A DNA stretch of 64,000 nucleotides. Source: Tritrichomonas musculus. Its lineage: Eukaryota; Parabasalia; Tritrichomonadida; Tritrichomonadidae. Position numbers and translations under genes: made by a program. The notes beneath the pieces were generated by a model that was not told the DNA's origin, did no database searches, and worked only from the letters and a program-made list of their open reading frames with translations. Location: assembly GCA_039105265.1 (NCBI GenBank), contig JAPFFF010000019.1, forward strand, positions 248,001 through 312,000, written 5' to 3'. How positions within the stretch are numbered: the stretch's first letter is position 1; every line of letters starts with the position of its first letter. This document shows, piece by piece, positions 39,984-50,375 of this stretch.

Positions 39984-40464
39984 ATTAATATTTTTTCCCC
40001 TTCTGTTTTATTAAAGTTTAGAAATGAATTTATATTTTTTGTATTATTTTGAAAATATTTTTTTTTTCTTATGCTAAAGAAATTATTTTCAAAATAATAT
40101 TTATTGATAAAATAATGCTTTTTCACCATTCAGAATCCAACAAGGCTTTATAATAACGACAAACTATTATAACAATTTTTAATTAAGCAGTCTTTTGAAT
40201 AAGTTATTAATTTTTAACTAATTAAATTGGAACTCAAACTGCATCAATTTTGTGGAATATTGTTATTCAACCATATCCGTTTTCTTCAATATTGTTGTCA
40301 CAATTCATTGATTAAATTATAATATTTTCGAATAAATTCATTATTTGAAATTAAAATTAATACATTTTTTATTCAAAAAATAAATCACAACTAAAGATCT
40401 CAAGGCGATATCATTCATTTTCTGATCATTTAAAAAGTTTTTACATTTGAATCAAAATTTTCTT
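39984..40464. other. A/T-rich spacer
   Basis: 481 bases with no gene, RNA gene or clear repeat recognised. The frame of the next gene is open a few codons upstream of its ATG. Confidence 0.45.
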
Positions 40465-41352
40465 ATGATTTTATTTTCACTTTTATTTAGGCATTATGTT
40501 GTTCAACCATGGTTCTTAGCAAGTGGAAAAAGTTCAAGATATCTCTGCCGTGGATGGATTTGTGGTTCATCAAAGGACAATGTCACGGAAAGAGAATATT
40601 TTATTAAAGTTATTAAAAAATTCAGAGAAGAAAAATTAGAAACAAGCTTATATACTGCTTTAAAAGACCTTATACATAACAATTATTTACCAGCACTTTG
40701 TGCCAGTGGCCTTTTCTATTTATTTAATTATGATGATTTTGAATATGACGTTCAAAAGTCATTTGATATATTAACTAAATGTGCAAATCAAGGATTTTGG
40801 GCGTGCCATGAACATCTTGCATTTCATCCTCTTACAAAAGAAGAAAATAGACGTAAGCATATGATAGAATCTGCAAAATCCGGTTCTATTATTTGCATAC
40901 GAAAAATTGCAAAGGATCTCATTGAAAAAAAGGAATATGATCGAGCAAATGAACTACTATACCCCATTCTTTATTCAATGTCATCTAATTGGCTTCAGCA
41001 GAGGAGAACTGGACCTGCTTATGCTAAAGATGTTAAATCTATTTTTTTAAACGATCGTCATGTTACATTGTCATGGAAAGATCTCTTAAAAAAATCTAGA
41101 GATGGTAATCTTGCAGCTGCAATTTGGATTGCCAATGGATTTATTGTGGGTAAATTTAAAAATATTACCTCAAAAGAAGTCTCGTCAATGTTAATGAAAT
41201 TTACAGAAAATGGGCAATGGCGCTTTGATGTTATTGACTTATTTGATTCTGAAGATTTTTTTAATCGGAAAGAAATAATTCAATACTTTGCACGAATTGG
41301 TGATCCAGCAGCTTTAGCTGTTAATTCTTATTCTGAGTTTTTCGATGAATAA
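40465..41352 (+). CDS. Sel1-like repeat protein, secretory pathway
   Basis: Starting at ATG 40465 the 295-residue product begins with a hydrophobic signal-like segment (MILFSLLFRHYVVQPWF). It then contains paired helices typical of Sel1-like repeats: 'YLPALCASGLFYLFNYDDF', 'QKSFDILTKCANQGFWACHEHLAFHPL', 'KHMIESAKSGSIICIRKIAKDL', 'LAAAIWIANGFIVGKF' and 'AALAVNSYSEFFDE'. Signal peptide plus Sel1 repeats is the layout of the SEL1L/Hrd3 adaptor of ER-associated degradation. This product is much shorter than SEL1L (~790 residues) and lacks the C-terminal membrane span, so it may be a different ER-lumen Sel1 protein. An in-frame TTG lies six codons upstream. Confidence 0.6.
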   Translation: MILFSLLFRHYVVQPWFLASGKSSRYLCRGWICGSSKDNVTEREYFIKVIKKFREEKLETSLYTALKDLIHNNYLPALCASGLFYLFNYDDFEYDVQKSFDILTKCANQGFWACHEHLAFHPLTKEENRRKHMIESAKSGSIICIRKIAKDLIEKKEYDRANELLYPILYSMSSNWLQQRRTGPAYAKDVKSIFLNDRHVTLSWKDLLKKSRDGNLAAAIWIANGFIVGKFKNITSKEVSSMLMKFTENGQWRFDVIDLFDSEDFFNRKEIIQYFARIGDPAALAVNSYSEFFDE

Positions 41353-41660
41353 TTATAATTATTATTATTTTAATTTGACCTATTTTGTTTGTAGCAAATT
41401 CTCTTTGATTCATATATATTAATTTTTTTTTATATTATTATATCTAATAAATGTTAATGTCTTTTAAAATATAATTTATAATCTACGAATTTGAATAAAG
41501 AGTTGAGTGCTCAGCTGCGCTCGACGCCCGCTAGGGGGTATGTAGACGTCGGGAAAAATGATGTAAAATTAATAGTTATAATTTGAGTAAAAAATTCACT
41601 TTCTATTCAAAATTTTGAATTAATCTTATCAAAATATAACTTTTTGAGAAGCAGATGCTG
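41353..41660. other. Spacer with GC-rich patch
   Basis: No gene. A GC-rich patch at 41503-41553 (GTGCTCAGCTGCGCTCGACG ... CCCGCTAGGGGGTATG) stands out from the A/T background. CGACG and CGTCG inside it are complementary. The origin is unknown. Confidence 0.4.
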
Positions 41661-41668
41661 ATTTAAAC

Positions 41669-43221
41669 AAAGGAGAACGGAGAGACGGTTATGACAAAGA
41701 TTTTTTTCGACTTATTTTATATAAATATAAATATAATATTATATATTAAATAATTCTTAATAAGAAACCAAAAAGAAATATCGTAGGGAAACAAAGATAT
41801 TCACAAAATAAAAATAAAAGTTATGAAAAAGTTAATAAATTGAATTGTTATGATAGATTTTTAATTCAATTTCTTGTAACATTTAGATATCAAAATTGTT
41901 ACAAAGAATCTGTGCAAGTTGTATAATTATTTTTCATAGTTTATGATTTTATCAATTTATTTTATATTGTATACAAACTATATCATGTGATATTATATAT
42001 AGTTTATAAAAATATAATAAGATAATAATATTTTATTTTTTTAAAAAATTGAATTAAAGCTATATAAAATAATCTCTTTCATTTTTATTTTATCTTAACA
42101 AAAATGACATAAATCACTTTTTTTTACTATTTTATTTTTATATAATGACATACTAAAATGTTATGCTTAATTATTTAGTATATATTATATAAATATTTTT
42201 TTCAAATCTAAAAAAAAATTAAAAGAGCTTACCCAGCCTGTTAAATTGATTAAATATTGGATTTTTATATGATATATTTCAAATTTGAAGCCAAAATATA
42301 TGATATATTAGATTGAGGAAAAAGGCTAGAATAGTAAAGTAAAGGTGGGAAATATTACTTATTACTGATGTAATAATTAATAAAACTTGCATATTTTAAT
42401 AAATATTAAAATTATAATAAAATTATTTATTAATAGGCTTCATTTTGATAAATTAATATAAATGCAGATTTAATGGTAAAGAAATACAAATGTTTTATAA
42501 GAAAAATCCTACTTTAATACATTGTTTGATGGAATTTCATGATTATTAATAATTGAATATGAAAGATTTATTTTATATGAAATTGTTCCCAAAATTGACT
42601 CTTGGACGATGATATTTAATTTAAAATTTCTTATTGATGATTGAGAATGTAAAATTGAACTATTTTTATCTTTATATAAATGAAATATTTATATTATATA
42701 TTTTATATATTAACATAAATAAATATCTAATAATATAATTGTCATTGTAATAAGTTTGTATCGAATAAATTATCCATAAGTAAAATTAATAAAATTCTAA
42801 AAAAAAAAAGAAATTATCTCAAATAAATATTTTAATTGAGAGTAATTGAATAGAAATAAATAATTTATTCAAAATCTTTCATAAAAAATTTAATGATTAT
42901 TTTTTCTTTCTTATAAAATAAATAAAAATTCATACGATGAATTTCTTTTTTGGCAGGGTCAATTGGGTTATAATACCATCACTAATCTTTTATTTAAACG
43001 ATTTCTTAATTTCATATACATATTTATGAAAATCAGATACAGATAACATATAATTTCCATTATTTGAACAATAAATGTATTTTTAATAATGCAAATTCAT
43101 TTAAATATGATTAAAAAATATAAATATTAACAAATATCGAAAAAATGACTATTAATTAATTATATAAAATCATTTTAATATATTTTTTAACGTACAAAAA
43201 AAACCGTCTTCGTTCTCCTTT
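41669..43221. mobile_element. 1553-bp non-autonomous TIR element, copy 1 (8-bp TSD ATTTAAAC)
   Basis: The left end is AAAGGAGAACGGAGAGACGG and the right end is its complement with a two-base difference (CCGTCTTCGTTCTCCTTT). ATTTAAAC flanks both sides (41661-41668 and 43222-43229). The element contains no open frame of useful length, so it depends on a transposase elsewhere. A second copy of exactly the same length, about 97% identical by eye, lies at 54560-56112 with a different flanking duplication. Confidence 0.92.
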
Positions 43222-43247
43222 ATTTAAACTCATAAATTTTGTTTATA

Positions 43248-44325
43248 ATGGGTGGTGCAACGATTAAAAAATACTTTTGTTTTATATTTATAATTTAAAT
43301 ATAATGATATATATTATAAGAGTTAAATGAGGTCCAGAACTACAAAATTAATGTTGCGCAACTATATATGTATATTAAAATTGAATGAGGAAAAAAATAA
43401 TCTTATTCAGAATTTTCTCAATTTAAAATTCAATAAAATCTTATCAATTTTTGTTTCTCAGAAAATATGAGTAACTAAATTCTTATGTTTTTATATTAAC
43501 ATTAGAATCTACTAATATTGAGTATGATATTTATTTTTAATTATATACATATAAATTATTATATTTTTAATAACTATTATAAGTTATTTTTAATAAGATA
43601 TAATAATTTAGAATTGAATGAAATAAAATAATTTTATTTATACAATATCATTCAATAAATTAAGAATGGTGCTTGAAATAATTTTTCTAAACTATTATCA
43701 AAAACTGTTAAGTACAAAAAATTTTTTTAATTTATGCTTATTTTATTTATTATAAACATATTTAAAATGAAAATCAAATATATATTAAATATAACATATA
43801 TATGATATGAAAACCAAATAATACATAATAATATTAGATATATATTGAATGGTATTTGATGCAAATTTCATTTTGAAATAAAGTTGCGCACGATTAAATG
43901 TGATTATTTTATAGTATACAATCATATATATCACATAAATAAAAATTTATTTTGATGCTTTATATTATCTAAAATTTGTTTGATATTTCAGAAAAGTTAA
44001 ATCTATATGGCATACAACAAAAAAATGCAATTTTTTTAATCACATTGAAGATAAAATTATTTTTAACTAAATGATTAGAAAATGGAAATGTATTTGAATA
44101 TAAAATAATACATTATACTACTGAAAATCAATATCATTTCATGATATTTCACATTAAATGATTTCCAAAAAAGTTTGAATAGCTCAATGAATTATCATTT
44201 AAAATTATTTAATTAAAAATATAAAGAGTTCTATATGGAATTCATTTAATTATTTTAAATAGAAAAAGAGATATTCATAAATTTTCAAAAAACGTGTAAC
44301 GTATTTTTATCGTTGCATCACCCAT
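43248..44325. mobile_element. 1078-bp TIR element with TA duplication, mariner-like target
   Basis: The left end ATGGGTGGTGCAACGATT and right end (complement ATGGGTGATGCAACGATAAA) match over about 27 bases with one mismatch and one gap. TA lies on both outer sides (43246-43247 and 44326-44327), the target of Tc1/mariner elements. No coding frame is visible inside. It begins only 26 bases after the 1553-bp element ends. Superfamily by TA only; internal sequence gives no transposase. Confidence 0.75.
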
Positions 44326-44745
44326 TAATAATTTCACTTTTTTATATTTGATAAAATTAATAATTCGGGAGAAACTTTTTTGATATGGGAGTTTTATAAA
44401 TTTGATATTTAAGATAATCAATTATATTAATTACTAGAACAGAATTTAGGGAATATACTTCAAAAAAAAAAAAAAAAAAAAAAAAAAAATAACGTTTTTT
44501 TTTTTATGATTTTTCAAAAAGTTAATTTATCTTTGGTAAAATGCCCATATTTTTTTCTAGTGCATCGATTTTAAAAATCAGTAGGGTTTGAAAATAAAGT
44601 GTTCAGAGAATAACAAATTCATGCGTTATAATATTTTATTTTATATTTGAATAAAAGAACGTTTTAAAAAACTTTGAATTTTTGTGAAGTATATTTTTTT
44701 TTTTTGATAAAAAAAATAACCGTTATTTAGATTTTTATTTTTACT
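44326..44745. promoter_or_regulatory. Promoter region of tetraspanin gene with 28-base A tract
   Basis: An A run at 44462-44489 is followed at once by TAACGTTTTTTTTTTTT (44490-44505). AACGTTTTAAAAA occurs again at 44658-44670, and AACCGTTATTT lies ~25 bases before the ATG. No gene is seen. These match the upstream motif shared by other genes in the window. Confidence 0.4.
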
Positions 44746-45621
44746 ATGAATAAGGTTATTGTCTTGACCAGAGGCATTGTTTTCACAGTGTTCTCTTTTA
44801 TTTTTAACTTTATTCCATGCATTCTTTCCATATTTGCTCTGTTAATATTTAAAATATTCGATTCTTGTAAAATGTCAAGGAATTATGGTTTTCTACTTAT
44901 CGCAATTGGTTTGGCTATTTTGCTAGTTATTCAAATATTTTTCAATTTCAAGACAAATAAGATATTTTTAATTATACTCGCAGTTACTTATGCAATCGAT
45001 ATTGCTTTATACATAACACTGACAGTTTATGTTTTCCAAAGAGATCGAATTGTTAATGACTTCTTAGGCTCCAAACTCGATGATCCTGATTTTGAAGGAT
45101 TTGCACACTATTTTAATTATAAATTCAATTGCTGTGGATTTAGAGATAGTTCGAATTGTGATAAAGAGAAATCATGTTCATCTATAGTGAAAAGTTCATT
45201 TGATGATCATAAAGTGGCATTTAGGACTCTTTCTTTACTATCCACATTGATTCTCATAATCATTTTTGGATTTTGCATCTTTTTCATTATTTGGGAATTC
45301 CTATACAATAAACAGGGAATATCTAATGAACATGATGAATTATCAGAGATAACCGAGAATCAACCCCAAAATGAAAACGATCCTGAAAATCCTGAAAAAT
45401 CAACCAAATCCGAAAAATCAAAAAGCAATTTATCACATTCTAATAACGATCTTGTTGTTAATAGTAAAGATAATACAGCAAACAACAAAAAGAATAAAAA
45501 ATATGTCCAATTAAATGATGATAGCTACTCTGAATCAGAAGCACACAAGAAAATAGAGCAAGAGGTTTTCTTTGGCAAGCCAAAATATGATCCTTTAGAA
45601 GCAGATCCTTTTGAAAATTAG
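44746..45621 (+). CDS. Tetraspanin
   Basis: The 291-residue product (ATG 44746) has four membrane spans at about 9-37, 48-67, 72-97 and 161-187. The large outer loop between spans 3 and 4 carries the tetraspanin CCG signature at residues 129-131, plus further cysteines at 138 and 144, all in the expected spacing for two disulfides. The loop is short (about 60 residues). The cytosolic C-tail is long (~100 residues), charged and Ser/Asn/Glu-rich, longer than in most tetraspanins. Tetraspanins organise membrane microdomains; in trichomonads they are reported on surface, flagella and exosomes. The family call is firm. Confidence 0.85.
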   Translation: MNKVIVLTRGIVFTVFSFIFNFIPCILSIFALLIFKIFDSCKMSRNYGFLLIAIGLAILLVIQIFFNFKTNKIFLIILAVTYAIDIALYITLTVYVFQRDRIVNDFLGSKLDDPDFEGFAHYFNYKFNCCGFRDSSNCDKEKSCSSIVKSSFDDHKVAFRTLSLLSTLILIIIFGFCIFFIIWEFLYNKQGISNEHDELSEITENQPQNENDPENPEKSTKSEKSKSNLSHSNNDLVVNSKDNTANNKKNKKYVQLNDDSYSESEAHKKIEQEVFFGKPKYDPLEADPFEN

Positions 45622-45851
45622 ATAATTTAAATTATGTTTTTTTTTTTTTCCACTGTTGTTTATGGAAAAGTTACGAAAAAAACTAAGTTTCCCTTTGTTT
45701 AATTCAAGTTTTTTTTCTTTAACCAAATAAACAGGTACACAAATATGAATTTTAAAAAATTTTTTTTAAAACGATTATCACCAATTTTTATATAATCTCA
45801 AAAAGTTAGATTATTTTTTGAAAAAAATTGTGTTATTCTTTCAAGATTTTT

Positions 45852-46796
45852 ATGTCTTTTTTCACTCCTAACTCATCAAGATCATCAAGTGACTTGAGAT
45901 ATGAATTATTTCAAACCAAGATGAAAGAATATTCACAAACGATTTCTTATGAAAAAGAAGCTTTAAATTATTCTTTTGAAAAAGCAATGAAAAAAATTCA
46001 ATCTCCAATATCTGAAAAGATAAAGAAAACACCTTATATTTATGTAAATAAATATACTCCTCCTCCTACACCAAATCTTCCTTATATTCCTTTTGACAAA
46101 AACTTATCACCTGCAAAACGTTTTGAGAGAAGATGGCTTTTTCGTACTGGAAAGTTATCTGCTAATGACATTCCTCCTTTTAAATATGAAAAAATTGATT
46201 TAGAATTAAGTTCAAGCGGATCAGATAACGAAGAAGATAAAGTTCATAAAGAAACAAAGCAAGATGATAATGACAATAAAGAAACAAAGCAAGAAGATGC
46301 TGATAATAAAAAAACAAAGCAAGAAAGAGATAATGACAAAAAAGAAGACAGTAATAAGAATAGCAATGATGATAATAAAAAAGATACAAAGAATGATATT
46401 AATAATTCACATAGTAGTGATGATTTAAAAATCGAAGATCTTGATGGAAGTAATAATGATTTAATTCAAATAGAAGAAGAAGAAGAAGAAAATGAGGAAA
46501 AAGAGAGCAATTCTTCAATTAAAGACACTAATTCTTCTAATGATAACGTGATAAATGATGACGAACAAATAAATTTACCATTTGAAAATAAAGAAGAAGA
46601 AGAAGAAGAAATTGTTGATGATATGACTTTTACACAATTTGATTCAACTGATTTACTGAATAACCAAAATGAAGAAGAAGAGGAAGAAATACAAGACATT
46701 TATTTCGATAAAAAGCATGAAACCTCTGAGATGAAGATTGATTCTAACAAAATACTCGATTTCTCTTCAGATGATGCTGAAGTTGATGATGAATAA
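45852..46796 (+). CDS. Hypothetical acidic protein with KETKQ repeats
   Basis: From ATG 45852 (MSFFTPNSSRSSSDLRYELF) the product has 314 residues; an in-frame TTG lies eight codons upstream. The first ~115 residues are mixed, with 'KKTPYIYVNKYTPPPTPNLPYIPFDKNL' and 'AKRFERRWLFRTGKLSANDIPPFKYEK', and look like the conserved functional part. Residues ~130-190 are short repeats of K(E/K)TKQ(D/E)xDN. The rest is dominated by Glu runs encoded by GAAGAAGAA arrays. No known domain, signal peptide or membrane span. A nuclear or cytoskeletal role is possible but unsupported. Confidence 0.6.
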   Translation: MSFFTPNSSRSSSDLRYELFQTKMKEYSQTISYEKEALNYSFEKAMKKIQSPISEKIKKTPYIYVNKYTPPPTPNLPYIPFDKNLSPAKRFERRWLFRTGKLSANDIPPFKYEKIDLELSSSGSDNEEDKVHKETKQDDNDNKETKQEDADNKKTKQERDNDKKEDSNKNSNDDNKKDTKNDINNSHSSDDLKIEDLDGSNNDLIQIEEEEEENEEKESNSSIKDTNSSNDNVINDDEQINLPFENKEEEEEEIVDDMTFTQFDSTDLLNNQNEEEEEEIQDIYFDKKHETSEMKIDSNKILDFSSDDAEVDDE

Positions 46797-47207
46797 GTTT
46801 CATGAATTTTATCCTAAGAAATATCTTTCGAAATATAAATGTTACATTTGTAACATTTATTATCGCTTTTTCTTTTTTATTGCGATATGAAATTGTAAGC
46901 ATTAACATCTTTAACGAAAAAAAATTACAAATATTATTTATATTACGTATTAAATAATGATAATAATGTATGATTAAGAGAAAGCATATCTTGATTGTTT
47001 TACTTTATTTGCATTTATTCGAAAATATTTATAAAAACGTGTTACGAATTTTTTATATAAATCAAAAATATGATATAAATCTTAAAGTTTGATTTTGAAA
47101 CAAATTTTCGTTATTATAAAGTTGATAAATTTTATTAGGTATTGTTTGAATAGAAAAAGTATAACTCTGGAGAAATAAACTTTGAATTTATTATTACTGT
47201 TAAATCG
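46797..47207. other. A/T-rich spacer upstream of Rab5-like gene
   Basis: 411 bases without a gene. GTTACATTTGTAACATTTATT (46841-46861) contains a GTTACA/TGTAAC inverted pair close to the stop of the previous gene, and AAAACGTGTTACGAATTTTTT lies near 47035. Confidence 0.4.
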
Positions 47208-47774
47208 ATGAGATCTCTAAAAGTTGTTCTTGTTGGAGATACAAAAGTCGGGAAAAGTTGTATACTGAGCCGTTTTGTTCAAGGTACGTTTGATAGGGAT
47301 ATACCAGCAACAATTGGTGCTGCTTTTTTCACAAAAGTTCTCACAACTTCTTCTGGTAATGTCAGGCTTCAATTATGGGATACAGCAGGACAAGAAAAAT
47401 TCCGCTCTTTAACTCCTATGTACTACCGATCAGCTGCTGTTGCTGTTCTTGTATATGATGTTACATCCAAAGATTCACTTGAAGGTCTCGAAGCTTGGTC
47501 TGCTGAAATCGCTGATAAAGCTCCTCATAATATTAAAATTGTAGTAATTGGAAATAAAATAGATCTCAGTGATGAAAGAGTTGTATCAACTAATCTTGGC
47601 AAAGAATATGCTGAACAATTTAATGCATCTTTGTACTTTGAGACATCAGCAAAAACAGGGGAAGGTATAAACGAAGTTTTTTCTCAGATAGCCGATTTAC
47701 AACTTGATGATGTTTTTGTTAAGCAATCAAACACACCACAGCCAGAAGCAAATACTTCAAAATGTTCTTGCTGA
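47208..47774 (+). CDS. Rab5-like small GTPase
   Basis: The 188-residue product (ATG 47208) has P-loop GDTKVGKS (10-17), switch I 'PATIGAAFFTK', switch II 'WDTAGQEKFRSLTPMYYRSA', 'GNKIDLSD', 'ETSAKTG' and a C-terminal CSC (CxC) geranylgeranylation motif. 'TIGAAF' and 'L(T/A)PMYYR' are characteristic of the Rab5/21/22 group, which governs early endosome fusion. It is shorter than animal Rab5 (215) because N- and C-terminal extensions are short. All nucleotide-binding and hydrolysis residues are intact. The subfamily assignment is from these strings. Confidence 0.88.
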   Translation: MRSLKVVLVGDTKVGKSCILSRFVQGTFDRDIPATIGAAFFTKVLTTSSGNVRLQLWDTAGQEKFRSLTPMYYRSAAVAVLVYDVTSKDSLEGLEAWSAEIADKAPHNIKIVVIGNKIDLSDERVVSTNLGKEYAEQFNASLYFETSAKTGEGINEVFSQIADLQLDDVFVKQSNTPQPEANTSKCSC

Positions 47775-48184
47775 AAAGGTGAAATACAAAAAAACTGATT
47801 TTAAATTCAGTTTTACCATTTTTATAATTAGATTTTATGTTTTTTTTTCTTTCATTGACAGCATCTATCAAATAATAATAAAACTTGAAATACTTTAAGC
47901 ACTTTAGTTAAAATTCATTTGCCATTTATTCACTCAAATATTGAAATTTTCTAATGTTGGTATTGTTCAAAAAAAATTTTTAATGTCATCTAATTAATAT
48001 AGAAAACAAAATGACAAGATATTAAAGATTATGATATTAACATATTATATTAAATATAAATGTGAAATAAAATTTAAAAATATTATTAAAATAATAATGA
48101 CAATATATAATAATAATAAATAAATCAAATTCCGATAAACTTGGTCCAGCAAATAGACAAAACTAGGCTAATTGGTTCTATCAA
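47775..48184. other. Convergent spacer
   Basis: 410 bases between the ends of the Rab5-like and CEP104 genes. A/T-rich, with no gene, RNA gene or TIR recognised. Confidence 0.5.
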
Positions 48185-50239
48185 CTAGTTGAGAGATTGA
48201 TTGAATTTCTCAATTGCACTATCAATAGCAAACTTTACATTCTTATTTACTTTATCATAATACTGATTTATTCGAGTACCATAAAATTTATTCATTGTAA
48301 CAACTAACACAATTGCTTGATTTCTAACTTTTAAATTTGGATGTTCTAAGAATGGGACAGAAAACTCCATGACATTTTTAACTGTCAACCCTGGAATCTT
48401 TTCAACACCCATCTTATCTATAATCATATCATTCAAAGTGTCCAGCTGTGCAAGTGCAATCAAATACTGGTTTTGATTTTTCAATGGTTTCATTACAATT
48501 GGAACAACAATATCATACAAATCTTTACCGCATAGCCACAAAAGGAAATGACAAGCTATATTAGAAAGTTCATTTTGTGAACAACCAACTTTTGGAATGA
48601 GTTGTGTAATCATTTGATTAATGCAATCTCCTAGATCTTGAGTGCTCAAGTTCAAAGCATCGGCAGTACTCATTATATTTTCAATAGCAGCTTGAAAAAC
48701 TGCTTTATGAACTTCTTGAACTCTGTGCCTCATTATAAAGCAATAACGAGAAAATGCTTCTTTTTGTCTGTCTTTAAGACCAATAATCATTTGGCCAAGC
48801 TCTTGAATTGCAGACTTTCGAAGATTCCATGCGTGAGAAAAGAAGCATGCTACTGGTCTTTGACCAAAAAGCTCGATTAAGAGACTTGCTTCCGATGCAT
48901 ATTGTGGGCTAAGCTCTTCAGGATCAGTTGCTAAATCTTTTCCACTTTGTGCTGGAGCTGGTCCAGGCTTTTTCCGTGCTTTCGGACTTGGCTTATCTGT
49001 ATCAACATCAAAATTGGCATCCTTACTGGGGTGTATTGGTCTTTCATCAGCTGGATTTTTAACTTTTGCTCGTTTTACCTTTGATGGGGGTGGGTTTAGG
49101 TCATTATATTGGTCATTCAAATCATCATCGTTAAAGGCAGAAGGAGAAGGATGTATAGGACGTTCGTCTGATGCAATATGACTTTCATCTCGATGTGGCT
49201 GTGTAGGAATTGCATCTTCAAGATTTGCTGTTGGATCGTTGAGATCAACTTCATTAAGCGGTATTTTGTTTGAATTGGTAGGCTTTTTTGCTTTACGTTT
49301 TTGTTGAGCCTGAACAGCGGGAGGAGGTTGGTCATTACTGGGATATTTCTGCTTTTGATTTGATGTGGTTTGAAATGATTGCTGATTTCGTTGTGGTGGC
49401 TGCTGCATCTGCTGTGGCACTTGTTGAGGTTGACTTGGCTGCGAAATTTCACCTCTTAATAGAAAATCAATTTCATTTTTAAGTCTTTGAGCAGTTGCGT
49501 AATCTTCGTGCGCGATTGCATCATTTTTTTGTTGTTGAAGTACGGTAATTTGGCTGTATGCGCGGCGTAAACGATCAATTTGCTGTTTTAATGATTCCGC
49601 TTTTTTAAATTCTTCTTTGGCAACAGCTTCTTTTTTTTGTCTTTCGAGCTGTTCGAGCAAATCATTAGTTGATGACATTGTTGACCCAAGGTCATTACCA
49701 TATAATTGGCCTGGACCAATCGTTTTATTTAATTGAGAAGGCGCTATTGATCCGCCTCTTCCAATAATGTTTAATGAAATTAAGCCAATTTGATTTGATA
49801 CATTTGATCCATTAGCATGGCAACCAGGAATTGAAATTTTAATATATTGAGCTCTTATTCCATTTAAAGTTGCACTTTTTAGTTCCCTAGCTTTAAAATC
49901 TGTAAATGAATTATCTGAAAATTGAAATGATCCTAAAGCGCGGAATTTTTGGTCTTCCAAAGCCACATAAAGATCGAGGCGAGAAGCAATTTTATATTGG
50001 TGAGAAACAAACTGGATTGTGTCAATTTCAGCAACACTACCTAAATCAAGTATAAATTCAATTGGATATTTGGGATTTGCAGCTGATTGATAACCTGTAG
50101 AGCGAATTGACGAAGATTGAATTGCTGAAATTGGATGTTGAGGATCTTCACTTGAACACGAAATAACACGATACCCTATAGTAGACGGTGCACCAGAAGA
50201 ACCTCCCCCCGAACCATTACCTTTACTTATACTCGCCAT
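48185..50239 (-). CDS. CEP104/FAP256-like ciliary tip protein
   Basis: The 684-residue product (ATG 50239) follows the CEP104 plan. It has an N-terminal jelly-roll (residues ~20-160) with 'IEFILDLGSVAEIDTIQFVSHQYKIASRLDLYVA', 'FKARELKSATL' and 'QIGLISLNIIGR', matching CEP104's 'AHQYMISSKIEFYIS', 'YKARELKSV' and 'ALVAINIIG'. Next come two UVR-like helical repeats (~195-265), a Pro/Gln-rich linker, and a TOG domain from ~435 to the end ('RPVACFFSHAWNLRKSAIQ'). The C-terminal zinc-finger array of animal CEP104 (~925 residues) is absent. CEP104 binds tubulin and EB1 and tracks the growing tips of flagella. This supports a flagellated host. AACGTTTTTT lies 18 bases before the ATG. Confidence 0.88.
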   Translation of the reverse strand: MASISKGNGSGGGSSGAPSTIGYRVISCSSEDPQHPISAIQSSSIRSTGYQSAANPKYPIEFILDLGSVAEIDTIQFVSHQYKIASRLDLYVALEDQKFRALGSFQFSDNSFTDFKARELKSATLNGIRAQYIKISIPGCHANGSNVSNQIGLISLNIIGRGGSIAPSQLNKTIGPGQLYGNDLGSTMSSTNDLLEQLERQKKEAVAKEEFKKAESLKQQIDRLRRAYSQITVLQQQKNDAIAHEDYATAQRLKNEIDFLLRGEISQPSQPQQVPQQMQQPPQRNQQSFQTTSNQKQKYPSNDQPPPAVQAQQKRKAKKPTNSNKIPLNEVDLNDPTANLEDAIPTQPHRDESHIASDERPIHPSPSAFNDDDLNDQYNDLNPPPSKVKRAKVKNPADERPIHPSKDANFDVDTDKPSPKARKKPGPAPAQSGKDLATDPEELSPQYASEASLLIELFGQRPVACFFSHAWNLRKSAIQELGQMIIGLKDRQKEAFSRYCFIMRHRVQEVHKAVFQAAIENIMSTADALNLSTQDLGDCINQMITQLIPKVGCSQNELSNIACHFLLWLCGKDLYDIVVPIVMKPLKNQNQYLIALAQLDTLNDMIIDKMGVEKIPGLTVKNVMEFSVPFLEHPNLKVRNQAIVLVVTMNKFYGTRINQYYDKVNKNVKFAIDSAIEKFNQSLN

Positions 50240-50256
50240 TTTAAAGTTTATTTTTT

Positions 50257-50266
50257 AAAAAACGTT
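50257..50266 (-). promoter_or_regulatory. AACGTTTTTT upstream motif of CEP104
   Basis: Complement reads ATAACGTTTTTTAAAAAATA, with the core 18 bases before the ATG. Same core as before the DnaJ and glycosyltransferase-like genes. Confidence 0.35.
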
Positions 50267-50375
50267 ATAAATTCATTTTCAATATAAATTTGGTCAAAAA
50301 AATTTGATTCACAAAAGCAATCATTTTAAAAAAAATAATGAAAATTATAAAACAGAAAATAAATATTCTATTTAT

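Noticed and set aside
40478-40492. Possible intron 3' splice site (TTTATTTAG) at the start of the Sel1-like gene
   Set aside because: The frame is open through it and the trichomonad-type branch/acceptor motif (CTAACACA..AG) is absent.
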